Positions 1 through 10,548 of a DNA stretch of 64,000 bases are shown piece by piece. Position numbers and translations under genes: made by a program. Position 1 is the stretch's first letter. Every line of letters starts with the position of its first letter. The DNA lies in contig CM074131.1 of the NCBI GenBank assembly GCA_037178625.1, forward strand, positions 4,650,001 through 4,714,000, in the 5' to 3' direction. The DNA is from Skeletonema tropicum. Lineage: Eukaryota; Bacillariophyta; Thalassiosirophyceae; Thalassiosirales; Thalassiosiraceae. The notes under the pieces are model-generated. The model was not told where the DNA came from, ran no database searches, and saw nothing but the letters and a program-made list of their open reading frames with translations.

Positions 1-250
1 TTTCGCAAAACAGAACTTTTGCGAAAAATATTGCGAAAAATTCTCACGTAGGAACTCATATATTTTCAATGATTCGCAAAAATATTTTCGGATAGGCTTT
101 TTTACAAGGGGGCGACGGGGAAGCCCCCAGAATTGGGGTTCCCTGCGTGCGATGGGCGGTGGGCGGTACGGCACGAACGCTCCTCAAGTCACAAAATCGT
201 CACAACCTTGCGAAAACTAACTTTGCGAAAAACTCAAGTTAAGGACGCTC
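1..250. mobile_element. Right part of the same MITE-like element (cut by window edge)
   Basis: Identical to 3550-3799. It ends in GTTAAGGACGCTC at 238-250, followed by TAATA at 251-255. The left 119 bp lie outside the window. Confidence 0.75.
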
Positions 251-884
251 TAATAAGAAGTATTGACTCACAAATGCCTTTTTGATCTTCAACGATGTGC
301 AAAAAGGGTTCGCATCACACAATGTGCTCAAAGATGGGAGGCATCAACAAAATGTCAAGCTAGCGCCAAAAATGTGAGCATTTCTCAGCTTCTTTCCGAT
401 GAGGCGAATTCATTCGTTGAGTCTTGTGTCCTTGGTCTTGGGTCCTGTCTGATACATACGACTGTCCCAGGAAGATGTTAAAACCCGTCCGTAATAAGTA
501 CATATAGCTGTCTTAAATCACGGACCCTACGGGGTAGCGTATGTACGTAGGAATAGTATGTAGCTCCATCCGGCACTTGAGAAGGTCAGAAGAGCCCCCA
601 AATGTGTTTTTGGCCACCACCAAAAAGTTCCACCACCGCGACAATCCACCACGCCATGGCACCATTTCCGCCATAAAAGTGCCATAACATAAAAAATCAC
701 ACCTCCTCCATTACATCCACAGTAGGTTGGGTATGGTAGTCCATGAATAGCTTAGAACACAAGGAATCCAAAGCCGAGCCTACCCAACTTAGTTATTAAA
801 GAGCAGAGACGCAAATCAAAATGCCGCTATAGCAGCGCAAATTACCATCATCGTAGCATCATCGTCCAATTCCACTCAATATGA

Positions 885-1310
885 ATGGTACAATCGGCCT
901 CTCTCCATCAACCCTCGCCGCCGCTTATACATATAGACATTGGATGTCGGTATGATTCATTGTTAGTGACTTCATATGGCCATAGCACTCCGTCAGGCAC
1001 CATGTTGCTGCTGCACATCACATCATCGATTACACACAAATGTCACCCATTTCATTGCTCTATTCCGACCTCTGATCATGACGAGACAACTAAACACGAC
1101 AGGAGAGCTCTCAATAATATGGAAGGATCGCTTTGTGCCATGGAGCTGTTAAGGAGATCCGATTTCACTGACTACACTACCATCGGCGAACTCAGCCTTG
1201 GTATCACCATAGCCCAACACATGGCCATTCCTCGAACAAACTGCAATGGTTTCGTTGTTCAATCCAACCTCACCATCCGACAACAAAGGCACAGCAACTA
1301 TTGCATTTGA
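885..1310 (+). CDS. Unrecognised 141-codon open frame in the repeat (also at 4434-4859)
   Basis: ATG-started frame present unchanged in both repeat copies. The composition is His/Ser/Thr rich with no domain, signal peptide or membrane segment that I recognise. Because the two copies are virtually identical, conservation between them is no evidence of selection. It may be spurious. Confidence 0.15.
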   Translation: MVQSASLHQPSPPLIHIDIGCRYDSLLVTSYGHSTPSGTMLLLHITSSITHKCHPFHCSIPTSDHDETTKHDRRALNNMEGSLCAMELLRRSDFTDYTTIGELSLGITIAQHMAIPRTNCNGFVVQSNLTIRQQRHSNYCI

Positions 1311-2346
1311 TTGGAGAGACAGGGTCATAGTTGTGTGACTTGAAGTTCAATCAGGGTGGAATAAGTGCACATATTGTCTCCGAAGAAGGCTGTTGTTAGG
1401 GCGCTACATTGCTCTGAATAGATCGGAGTGGAATCTTCAGTGACTTGTTATGATTCTCCGGTTTCAATGAAGTAATGGTTGACGGATAAAGCTGCATATG
1501 GTCACTGCTGACATCGTTGGAATGCACAAAGTGTATTCTCTTGTAGGAGATAGGTGTTCAAACACAAGTGTTTGTGTTGAATGACAGGGATCTGTGGGCC
1601 TCAAAACGAATTATTATGCAACAAAAAAATATACACATTCATAACATAACTGTATAATCGTTATTTTAACAGTGTTTGGTGTCGATAGTGCTGAAATATT
1701 TGTTATAGCACCATCGTTCATTGATCACGGAGGAGATGAGGATAAACATCCATGTGCACTGATTGGCTTTTATTTTGCATCAAATGTAAAAATCGGTACA
1801 TATCAAGTCACTTCATACATTCATATATATCCATATAAATACCCCGAGCATTACATCTTTTATATAATAACACCATGCCTCTAGTAAAGTACGATGATCG
1901 GGTGGAAATCCCATGGTGACGATGTGCTCGATGATCGTTGGCGCCACTTTGGTACCGCTTCTTGGACGATTCCTACGTACACAAAAAAATCTACCTCATA
2001 GGTTTGTTGATTTCAGACAGCTTTATGCTTCAACCTCACAAACTGCTTTACCTCCATTACCCACCTGAATGATGTGGATAGGTCCATGAGGATTACGTTT
2101 CGATTATGCCATGATCGGACAAGTACGCATGTAGGGGGCGTGGATATGTCCACAGCAATGACAAAATTACAGAATACTCGACAAACAAAACGGCTCAAGA
2201 GTAGTTGTGCTTCTGTGATGAAGATTTCACGACGATGAGTGTTTTGAAGGTTGTGTAGAGGTAGAGTGAACAGAGAAGTGTGACAATCAGCCAAGGAGTG
2301 ATAGATATAGATCGTATCATATCACTTAGGAAATTAGGTAAATGTT

Positions 2347-2534
2347 GCACTATCGTCTAGGAGATATAGATCGATCGACTGATTTCAAATCAGAGGGTAG
2401 AAACTCGTACTGGAGTAGTGATCCTTCACGAAAGGAAGAGAAGGAACTCAAAACGATATGTTTCGAAGGTCCAAAAGTGAAAGAATAGTATGCATTGCCA
2501 TATTCATAAGGAATGAGGTCTCTCGGCTGGTCTT
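2347..2534 (-). pseudogene. Purple acid phosphatase fragment, truncated copy
   Basis: Same sequence as in copy 2 of the long repeat, but cut at the duplication joint at 2534, so only the part from about the DQPRDL block to VDRSISP remains. Confidence 0.7.
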
Positions 2535-2785
2535 AAATTTCTGTTACTAACATACCGCCGCATCACTGACTTGGCCATGAAATTGAAATGATGATCCTAC
2601 ATCTACATCTGCTTTACTTTGACTTTGGGTTCTACAGCCATTACCATTACTGCAACTACCTATGATACTACTTAGGCTGATCAGACGTACTTTGAAATTT
2701 CTGTTATAGTTTTACTTAAGTAGCGAATTCTACTATCAAAGAAGAGATAAGTACTTGCCGCTGTCCTACTTGTATACAACATTCC

Positions 2786-3409
2786 CTACGGCAATATCTT
2801 CGAGTAACCAGCTGCAAGCTTCTGTGCTCTCTCCCTTGATTGCGATGAATGACTCACCGCATATGCCGCCAGTTGCTCTTCACTCAGGCAATACTGCATC
2901 TCCACTATCGAACGGGCGTGATACTGTTTCTTTTCATTCAAGAATCTCGCGACTTTGCTCGACACGAGAGCTTCCAGTCCAACACACCCGTAGAGAGCCT
3001 CCTTTTCGATATCTTCCATCGGTGTGATAGACAGTAGACAACGAAGGCTTCGGACGTCGCGTGCCAGTTCTTGGTTGAAGAAGTACTTGTCTCTCTTGGA
3101 GTTCCAGCGCACAGACACCTCTTCCCTTGACGGATATTGAAAGCAATGCACAATGATGTCTTCAGAGAAGCTCACTTGCTTATCAGCATTTGTCGGTGAC
3201 CTCCGATGGCCGAAGTTGACTATCAGATCGTTGCCGTGGTTGACTCCAACTTTTGTCATGATACTTCGATTGGAGATGTGATTCCCAGTCCTTATTGTAA
3301 GTAGAATGTGCTCAAAGATAAGTATATACGGCAGAGGCAGCTGGCAGCGCTGGAGGCATAATAAAATGTCTTTGAGTTTGGTTATAGGCCTATTATAGTG
3401 GATCACCAT
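2786..3409 (-). CDS. Diatom-specific multicopy hypothetical protein
   Basis: The function is unknown. The C-terminal two thirds match a family I know only from diatoms: a start near VSFSEDI, then a His/Trp segment, the core EKEALYGCVGLEAL, and a tail rich in EEQLAAYAVSHSSQSRERA, where the family usually has 'GLE' followed by 'LxEQ'. The open frame extends up to 3526, but its first 32 codons lie in the MITE, so I take the methionine at 3409; one at 3259 is also possible. The family is often found in many scattered copies and its members may be cargo of repeats. It lies in the part of the duplicated unit visible only once here. Confidence 0.5.
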   Translation of the reverse strand: MVIHYNRPITKLKDILLCLQRCQLPLPYILIFEHILLTIRTGNHISNRSIMTKVGVNHGNDLIVNFGHRRSPTNADKQVSFSEDIIVHCFQYPSREEVSVRWNSKRDKYFFNQELARDVRSLRCLLSITPMEDIEKEALYGCVGLEALVSSKVARFLNEKKQYHARSIVEMQYCLSEEQLAAYAVSHSSQSRERAQKLAAGYSKILP

Positions 3410-3430
3410 GCTACTTACACAGGAATAATA

Positions 3431-3799
3431 GAGCGTCCTTAACCTCCGAAAAATCCTATTTTTCGCTTCGAATGACGTATATAACTTGTGAGTTGTGGAA
3501 TTTTTTGATGACGTTTTCCGAAACAAACATGAAAAAATCTCTGAGATTTTTTCGCAAAACAGAACTTTTGCGAAAAATATTGCGAAAAATTCTCACGTAG
3601 GAACTCATATATTTTCAATGATTCGCAAAAATATTTTCGGATAGGCTTTTTTACAAGGGGGCGACGGGGAAGCCCCCAGAATTGGGGTTCCCTGCGTGCG
3701 ATGGGCGGTGGGCGGTACGGCACGAACGCTCCTCAAGTCACAAAATCGTCACAACCTTGCGAAAACTAACTTTGCGAAAAACTCAAGTTAAGGACGCTC
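3431..3799. mobile_element. 369-bp MITE-like element with 13-bp TIRs and TAATA target duplication
   Basis: The ends are perfect 13-bp inverted repeats, GAGCGTCCTTAAC at 3431-3443 and its complement at 3787-3799. They are flanked by the direct repeat TAATA (3426-3430 and 3800-3804), as expected for a 5-bp target site duplication. Inside is a cluster of TTGCGAAAA motifs in both orientations, including the perfect hairpin TTCGCAAAA/TTTTGCGAA around 3551-3574. There is no transposase ORF, so it would be non-autonomous. The right part of the same element, with the same TAATA, occupies 1-250 of the window. Confidence 0.8.
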
Positions 3800-6083
3800 T
3801 AATAAGAAGTATTGACTCACAAATGCCTTTTTGATCTTCAACGATGTGCAAAAAGGGTTCGCATCACACAATGTGCTCAAAGATGGGAGGCATCAACAAA
3901 ATGTCAAGCTAGCGCCAAAAATGTGAGCATTTCTCAGCTTCTTTCCGATGAGGCGAATTCATTCGTTGAGTCTTGTGTCCTTGGTCTTGGGTCCTGTCTG
4001 ATACATACGACTGTCCCAGGAAGATGTTAAAACCCGTCCGTAATAAGTACATATAGCTGTCTTAAATCACGGACCCTACGGGGTAGCGTATGTACGTAGG
4101 AATAGTATGTAGCTCCATCCGGCACTTGAGAAGGTCAGAAGAGCCCCCAAATGTGTTTTTGGCCACCACCAAAAAGTTCCACCACCGCGACAATCCACCA
4201 CGCCATGGCACCATTTCCGCCATAAAAGTGCCATAACATAAAAAATCACACCTCCTCCATTACATCCACAGTAGGTTGGGTATGGTAGTCCATGAATAGC
4301 TTAGAACACAAGGAATCCAAAGCCGAGCCTACCCAACTTAGTTATTAAAGAGCAGAGACGCAAATCAAAATGCCGCTATAGCAGCGCAAATTACCATCAT
4401 CGTAGCATCATCGTCCAATTCCACTCAATATGAATGGTACAATCGGCCTCTCTCCATCAACCCTCGCCGCCGCTTATACATATAGACATTGGATGTCGGT
4501 ATGATTCATTGTTAGTGACTTCATATGGCCATAGCACTCCGTCAGGCACCATGTTGCTGCTGCACATCACATCATCGATTACACACAAATGTCACCCATT
4601 TCATTGCTCTATTCCGACCTCTGATCATGACGAGACAACTAAACACGACAGGAGAGCTCTCAATAATATGGAAGGATCGCTTTGTGCCATGGAGCTGTTA
4701 AGGAGATCCGATTTCACTGACTACACTACCATCGGCGAACTCAGCCTTGGTATCACCATAGCCCAACACATGGCCATTCCTCGAACAAACTGCAATGGTT
4801 TCGTTGTTCAATCCAACCTCACCATCCGACAACAAAGGCACAGCAACTATTGCATTTGATTGGAGAGACAGGGTCATAGTTGTGTGACTTGAAGTTCAAT
4901 CAGGGTGGAATAAGTGCACATATTGTCTCCGAAGAAGGCTGTTGTTAGGGCGCTACATTGCTCTGAATAGATCGGAGTGGAATCTTCAGTGACTTGTTAT
5001 GATTCTCCGGTTTCAATGAAGTAATGGTTGACGGATAAAGCTGCATATGGTCACTGCTGACATCGTTGGAATGCACAAAGTGTATTCTCTTGTAGGAGAT
5101 AGGTGTTCAAACACAAGTGTTTGTGTTGAATGACAGGGATCTGTGGGCCTCAAAACGAATTATTATGCAACAAAAAAATATACACATTCATAACATAACT
5201 GTATAATCGTTATTTTAACAGTGTTTGGTGTCGATAGTGCTGAAATATTTGTTATAGCACCATCGTTCATTGATCACGGAGGAGATGAGGATAAACATCC
5301 ATGTGCACTGATTGGCTTTTATTTTGCATCAAATGTAAAAATCGGTACATATCAAGTCACTTCATACATTCATATATATCCATATAAATACCCCGAGCAT
5401 TACATCTTTTATATAATAACACCATGCCTCTAGTAAAGTACGATGATCGGGTGGAAATCCCATGGTGACGATGTGCTCGATGATCGTTGGCGCCACTTTG
5501 GTACCGCTTCTTGGACGATTCCTACGTACACAAAAAAATCTACCTCATAGGTTTGTTGATTTCAGACAGCTATATGCTTCAACCTCACAAACTGCTTTAC
5601 CTCCATTACCCACCTGAATGATGTGGATAGGTCCATGAGGATTACGTTTCGATTATGCCATGATCGGACAAGTACGCATGTAGGGGGCGTGGATATGTCC
5701 ACAGCAATGACAAAATTACAGAATACTCGACAAACAAAACGGCTCAAGAGTAGTTGTGCTTCTGTGATGAAGATTTCACGACGATGAGTGTTTTGAAGGT
5801 TGTGTAGAGGTAGAGTGAACAGAGAAGTGTGACAATCAGCCAAGGAGTGATAGATATAGATCGTATCATATCACTTAGGAAATTAGGTAAATGTTGCACT
5901 ATCGTCTAGGAGATATAGATCGATCGACTGATTTCAAATCAGAGGGTAGAAACTCGTACTGGAGTAGTGATCCTTCACGAAAGGAAGAGAAGGAACTCAA
6001 AACGATATGTTTCGAAGGTCCAAAAGTGAAAGAATAGTATGCATTGCCATATTCATAAGGAATGAGGTCTCTCGGCTGGTCTT
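3550..6083. repeat. Long direct repeat, copy 2
   Basis: Second copy of the segment at 1-2534. If the event was a plain tandem duplication, the unit actually begins at 2535 and this copy spans 2535-6083. Its right edge runs smoothly into further coding homology, so this side looks ancestral. Confidence 0.93.
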
Positions 6084-6165
6084 CTGCTGTAAATCCGTTC
6101 AAGCTTGCAAGTTCTCTCTAATGGGGTGGACGGATTCGTGGTCGTGGCATTGATCTGAAATCGAT
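5896..6165 (-). pseudogene. Purple acid phosphatase fragment (PAP family), frameshifted
   Basis: Read on the minus strand from about 6165: AYEHRF, then the segment around NGFTAEDQPRDLIPYEYGNA, YYSFTFGP and LSSFSSF, and finally GSLLQYEFLPSDLKSVDRS. These are the family's 'YYSFxxG', 'GSxQYxWLxxDL' and 'VDRxxTPW' blocks, which precede the metal-binding histidines of this calcineurin-like phosphatase fold. A one-base frameshift separates the two halves near 6110, and homology stops at VDRSISP, where the conserved Trp should follow. An unrelated short sequence shared with 34438-34484 begins there. Upstream, CTCTCTAG at about 6165-6172 could be a splice acceptor. The fragment lacks most metal ligands and must be dead. 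Confidence 0.7.
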
Positions 6166-6603
6166 GCTCATACGCTAGAGAGCAAACTCTACTGATTCAT
6201 TGATGTCATAAATCCAACCACTTTTTCGCACGTGTCTGAGTCATGATTCCCGAGTGCTATCTGTATAGGAATGGAACTGAAGAGTCACGTTTGTCCATGT
6301 TCGAACGAAGTCTCATTCTCATTCATTCTCGACGTGAAGAGTCCAGTTGACGCCCCCCCCCCCCCCCGCAGCATTTGAAGATGTCATTTCTATGGAGGAC
6401 TAAATCGCCTTCATATTTCGGTTCATCTTTGCAATTCTTTGAAGGAATGAAATTGTACTTGGATTGATGAGGTCTGGTAGATGGATCGGGGGGAAGCTTT
6501 TCGACGGTGCGGTGGGAGCACCAAAATCAAGCCGACTGAGTGCCGTCATCTCTCAAAAGTGTACCGTATGGCACTCACCTGTCGCTGCAGGCCACACCAC
6601 AAC
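6166..6603. other. Intergenic, with a 15-bp poly-C tract
   Basis: Unique sequence between the phosphatase fragment and the next element. The one feature I see is an uninterrupted run of 15 C at 6353-6367, a likely length-variable site. No gene recognised. Confidence 0.6.
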
Positions 6604-8796
6604 TTTACCGTCGGGCATCCTCGCGTGTTTATGATCTGTCGGGCGTCATTGTGGGTTCCCCCCCTTTTCGACTGTTTTTGTGGGTTTTCGTGGGCAATCG
6701 CTAGATGATCGCTAGAACGAAAAGGGTGCAGCCTGCCCCTACATGATGGACCGAGTCCGAACTTGCGCCGAGTAATGAGCAACCTCGTCCTTCCTATGAT
6801 GTAATAGTGCCATGTGTGTGCGCAAGTTGGGAAGCCTCTGTAAGCAAGCTATTGATTAATCAATTTCAAGTCATCTAGATTTACATGTGTGAAGTCAGAC
6901 ATGAGATGTGTTGTTCTTAAAATAATGGTGTTTTCATGTATTTACACCCTTTTCACTTTCCCATTTCGTTTTGCTTTTCCCTGCGGCTTTTCCCAAGCTT
7001 TGTTTGCAGGACGAAATACTTACCGTCATTGTTATCAAGCCGTGTTGCCCCTGTCCTTGGGCGAAGATTGCTGTCATGTGTCTGTGTCGTCGTTCAATGA
7101 TATTATATGTACAACAGTAGCATAGATTTCGTCCAAGCAATGTTTACCATCGAGTTTATTGCATCCTTCCTCCTTGTTAGCTTTCAACAGTTGGTTGAAA
7201 TAAATAACAGTCTTTTGTTCAACCCTTGCTGCCCAAACGTATATTGTCCCGCAGATTCAAGACACTTGTTTAGTGCATGCATCAAGTAGTTGATCTCATC
7301 CTCTACTAGCCTTTACCAAAGCTGCTCGTACATTGTGAACAAGAAACACCGCCGCCGGCATCTCCATCTCCAGTAATCGCGGTCACTTTGAAACCGTACA
7401 GTCCAGAGAACTCCTCAAGCGACTTCTTGACTGCGTCCAGTGCATAACCATTAGCGCCATAAGCACTTGAGTCCACACCAAGACAATGTAATTTAGTTGT
7501 CTTCTTTAGTCTTTTTCTCACCTCCCAACCAGCTCAAACTAAAATATTGACGAGCGTTCAAGCCCTGCTCGTTTGCCATAACCAGTGATTAGGTTAAAAT
7601 GCTTTGCCCCCTCATCCATGATTTCTTACAAGACAATAATCATGCAATCAGCCGCAAGACTAGCTAAATTTCGATTATAAGTCCTCCTAGATGGGCATCC
7701 CTTGACAATATTAGATACATCAATATCTTTAATGTCAAGCTCATGCAACAGCGCTTTCGTCCAGCCAACAATAATCATCTCAGTTGCTCGTCCGATGCAC
7801 CGTATCGTGAGTTGATCACAGCCGCAATGTGGAGTGCACCCTAACCGAACGTTGATTCTTCTGCACCAAACAGTGCTTGAAGGTTGTGATTATTGTCATG
7901 TGAACAACTTTCCTTTCTCAATTGATGTTTTTTTGCTACGGAAGTTGCTCCCTAGGGTAGAAGGAACTGGGTCACACCATAATTATGTCTCTCGGAAACC
8001 CTGCCTCGGCGTGTCTCGCTGCAATCGTACCCATCACCGCAGTCCATAAGAAGTAACCCATCCTGAATGTCATTATCCAACACACATGCCACCTACCCGC
8101 TCTTCCATCCAACATGTAATAAAGACGTCCATTTCGGTCAAAGGGTTGCCTACCCGCTCATCATTCGATTCGAACTGTCCGGCAGAAGTAATACATGGTG
8201 GTTTTGGAGGCCTGCGCCCTTCATAACGAAGTAGGTGTTTGTGTCGCTGTCCACATCCCCTCATAGGGGTGGTAGGGTGGTGGTGTCGTTTGATTTTTTG
8301 GAGGCATTACATAATTCTCCTGTTGTCAAATGAATCCCCTCATCATCCAGACCTGCTGCTACATTGCACATCACGGCGAGCTTGTCGATGGTAAATAATA
8401 TGCTTAGGGCGTCATTATGATCCAGCATATGGACGATTGCTGCTCGGAGTGGTGCGTGGACTTTAGATAAACGCCATGGCACGATGTTGTGAGAGATGTA
8501 TCAATTTAGATGGCGATTTAATCACACAAAAACAAGGAAACCAGTCCGCAGCCAATAATACAAAATCTAAGGCTTCCCAACTTGCGCACGAGGCAGTTTC
8601 TGAACTAGTAGGGATAGTAGGGCATGGCGGAACACCATTTTTCGGAATTGCACCATGGTGTGGTGGTGGGGCACCTCAACGCACATGTGTGTCAAATAGT
8701 TAGCGATTACCTAGCTATGAAAAAGGGGGCGGCGGGGGGCAAACAAAGGACGCAGGCCCGCTAGATCATAAACACGCGAGGATGCCCGACGGTAAA
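6604..8796. mobile_element. 2.2-kb element with long imperfect TIRs and a dead ORF
   Basis: A perfect 34-bp inverted repeat defines the ends: 6604-6637, beginning TTTACCGTCGGGCATCCTCG, and its complement at 8763-8796. A second matched pair lies inside it: GTGCGCAAGTTGGGAAGCCT near 6819 and its complement near 8570-8590. The inverted ends are therefore about 230 bp long with a divergent middle. Between them lie the remains of a coding sequence on the minus strand. I found no convincing target site duplication. The superfamily is undetermined. Confidence 0.75.
7306..7830 (-). pseudogene. Degenerate member of a multicopy diatom family inside the 2.2-kb element
   Basis: From 7830 downwards the minus strand reads as broken coding sequence. 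First comes a stretch containing the block IDVSNIVKGCPSRRTYNRN and LASLAADCMIIVL, then a stop. After a frameshift follows LHCLGVDSSAYGANGYALDA, then KKSLEEFSGLYG and finally AITGDGDAGGGVS. The order 'SxxVxGxP..L...AxDxxxxA', then 'xxGxTxDxGGGG', is that of a repeated diatom protein family of unknown function, plausibly transposon-encoded, whose Asp-Gly-rich motif sits mid-protein. At least two stops or frame changes are visible. A short open frame at 8261-8482 on the same strand may be its C-terminal remnant. Confidence 0.5.
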
Positions 8797-8936
8797 CTTC
8801 TTGTGCACTTTTACAATACATACTTACTTTGAACAATGACGCACTCTTTCACATTGTATATATAGGCACTTCGGATCGACACCATAAGTAGCTCTGCCAA
8901 AGCAAGATATTGAGACGACAAAGTGCAGCCACTGAG

Positions 8937-10250
8937 ATGATCGTTAGTAGGCGGCACATGATGTTGCGACGTAGCTCAGCAACCAGCAATGACGCCTGTG
9001 TTTTGTGGACCACTGTAGCTCGCAGTCTCGGCTGCAAAAACTACTTTTCCACCGCTGCAGACAAACCAACCAATCCGACTCCATTGCCAGCACCCATCAA
9101 CACAAACCATAACAGCAACACCACCAACAGCAGATTCGACCAGTGGCTAGACGCATGGAACGAACACTCCGGCACTCACGAAATTTCCAAACTCAAGGAA
9201 CTAGTCCACAACTCCTCCCTCAAATTCGACAGGCAACAACGTCTCGTCGCCGATGCCCGCAGGACCGTAGACCACGCATTATCCGCCTGGGAGGAATCGC
9301 AAATCAAACATGCTCAACTCATGCAAACACGTGACAAATGGACTCCAGCCCAAGCACTCGAATTCGCCAAACTATTAGAAAAAGAGGTGCAAGTTCGGAC
9401 CAATCTAGAACAAGCCAAGAAGGATCTAGCCGAGAAGGAAACACACCAATCCAAATTACAAATAGATTACATGAACAACCTCCGAAAACGATACCACGAA
9501 GAACAAATATGGACAGATAAATGGCGCATATTAAGCACCTATGGAACATGGGGACTCATTGCACTCAACTCGGTGGTATTTCTAATATCGCAATATTTAT
9601 TCCGGGTGAGGGAGCGTAGTCGGATGAAGGACTTTGAGGCATTGTTGAAGGAAACGCTGTCGAGTAATACTTCGACTATGGAGGCTATTCGGGAGCAGAG
9701 GAATGATATTATTGTTGAACAGCGGAGTGAGGATCAAAATATTATTAATAATGATGATGATGATAGTTCTCGAGACAGTACAGAAGGATCATCGAATGAG
9801 CAGTCAACAATAATTAGTATCGAGAAAGAAGAGGAGGAAACGGTGTTATTGAGCAATAGTAGAGGGGAGGAAAGCACACAGCAGCATGATGATATTCAAA
9901 AAGAGCAATCACTTCACATCGATGGCGGTGACAAACAAACTCCAGCAGACTCCAATTCGGGAAATGAAAGTAAGCAAGAACACTCCCAGTCTCAAAGCAG
10001 GCAACCAGCGCTGCTATCCACCCTTGAGAGTAAACTCGCAAAACTTGACAGAGATGAAAAGATTTCGAGAACAATAAAGCAAGCATCTGGTGCATTGGTG
10101 TCGTCTTGGGCCAGTATACAAACACGTGCGACAGCTGCCAAAATTGCCTATGTTGACAGAGTAGATTTGCCCTCTGCAGCGTTAGGTGCATGTGTGACGA
10201 GTATGGTGTGGCTTGTAGCCATATCATTCTCAAGGAAGGGTGGCCAATGA
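8937..10250 (+). CDS. She9/Mdm33-family mitochondrial inner-membrane protein
   Basis: 437 residues from the ATG at 8937; the frame is open a little further upstream without an ATG. The N-terminus is Arg/Ser rich with no acids (MIVSRRHMMLRRSSATS), with a possible processing region at KNYFSTAAD, as expected for a mitochondrial presequence. Residues about 65-195 form a long coiled coil. The family signature DKWRILSTYGTWGLIALN follows at about 194-211 and leads into transmembrane helix 1 (about 204-222). An acidic, Asn/Ser-rich linker and a second hydrophobic segment near the C-terminus (ALGACVTSMVWLVAISF) complete the two-helix layout. In yeast the family controls inner-membrane fission and cristae shape; the role here is inferred. 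It is intronless. Confidence 0.8.
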   Translation: MIVSRRHMMLRRSSATSNDACVLWTTVARSLGCKNYFSTAADKPTNPTPLPAPINTNHNSNTTNSRFDQWLDAWNEHSGTHEISKLKELVHNSSLKFDRQQRLVADARRTVDHALSAWEESQIKHAQLMQTRDKWTPAQALEFAKLLEKEVQVRTNLEQAKKDLAEKETHQSKLQIDYMNNLRKRYHEEQIWTDKWRILSTYGTWGLIALNSVVFLISQYLFRVRERSRMKDFEALLKETLSSNTSTMEAIREQRNDIIVEQRSEDQNIINNDDDDSSRDSTEGSSNEQSTIISIEKEEEETVLLSNSRGEESTQQHDDIQKEQSLHIDGGDKQTPADSNSGNESKQEHSQSQSRQPALLSTLESKLAKLDRDEKISRTIKQASGALVSSWASIQTRATAAKIAYVDRVDLPSAALGACVTSMVWLVAISFSRKGGQ

Positions 10251-10548
10251 TAAATTCTGAATATGTAAAAGAGATGCTGATAGATTAATACTGGAGGGGC
10301 CAATAATGTGATGCATTGGAAATTGTACTCCGCACACATCAACGAGCTTGCATTAAGAGTTGAGACAGATAGCACTGCTTAAGATCTCATATGTATGGAA
10401 GGCAATTAACTTGATGATACGAAGAGTAAACATATAGATGCTAATATAACTAAATAGGTAATTAGGAGTATATTGCATGCAGGCACCTATGTCGAAGGAA
10501 ATTGAAGAAAAGGAAGGACCCCCTTGATTACGATGCCTGCACCACTTG

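Larger units (their letters stand above)
1..2534. repeat. Long direct repeat, copy 1 (left part off-window)
   Basis: This segment recurs at 3550-6083 with a constant offset of 3,549 bp. I found one substitution (T at 2024 against A at 5573). Identity stops abruptly after 2534, where copy 2 goes on into more purple acid phosphatase homology and copy 1 changes to unrelated sequence. The simplest reading is a tandem duplication with a 3,549-bp unit whose first copy starts upstream of the window, so 2534/2535 is the novel joint. Such high identity means a recent event or an assembly artefact. Apart from the pieces listed separately I recognise no gene in it. Confidence 0.93.

Noticed and set aside
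6353..6367. Poly-C run as a functional element
   Set aside because: Simple homopolymer of 15 C with no associated structure; likely slippage.
9814..10233. Antisense open frame of 139 codons within the She9-like gene
   Set aside because: It is the shadow of a clearly conserved plus-strand gene.
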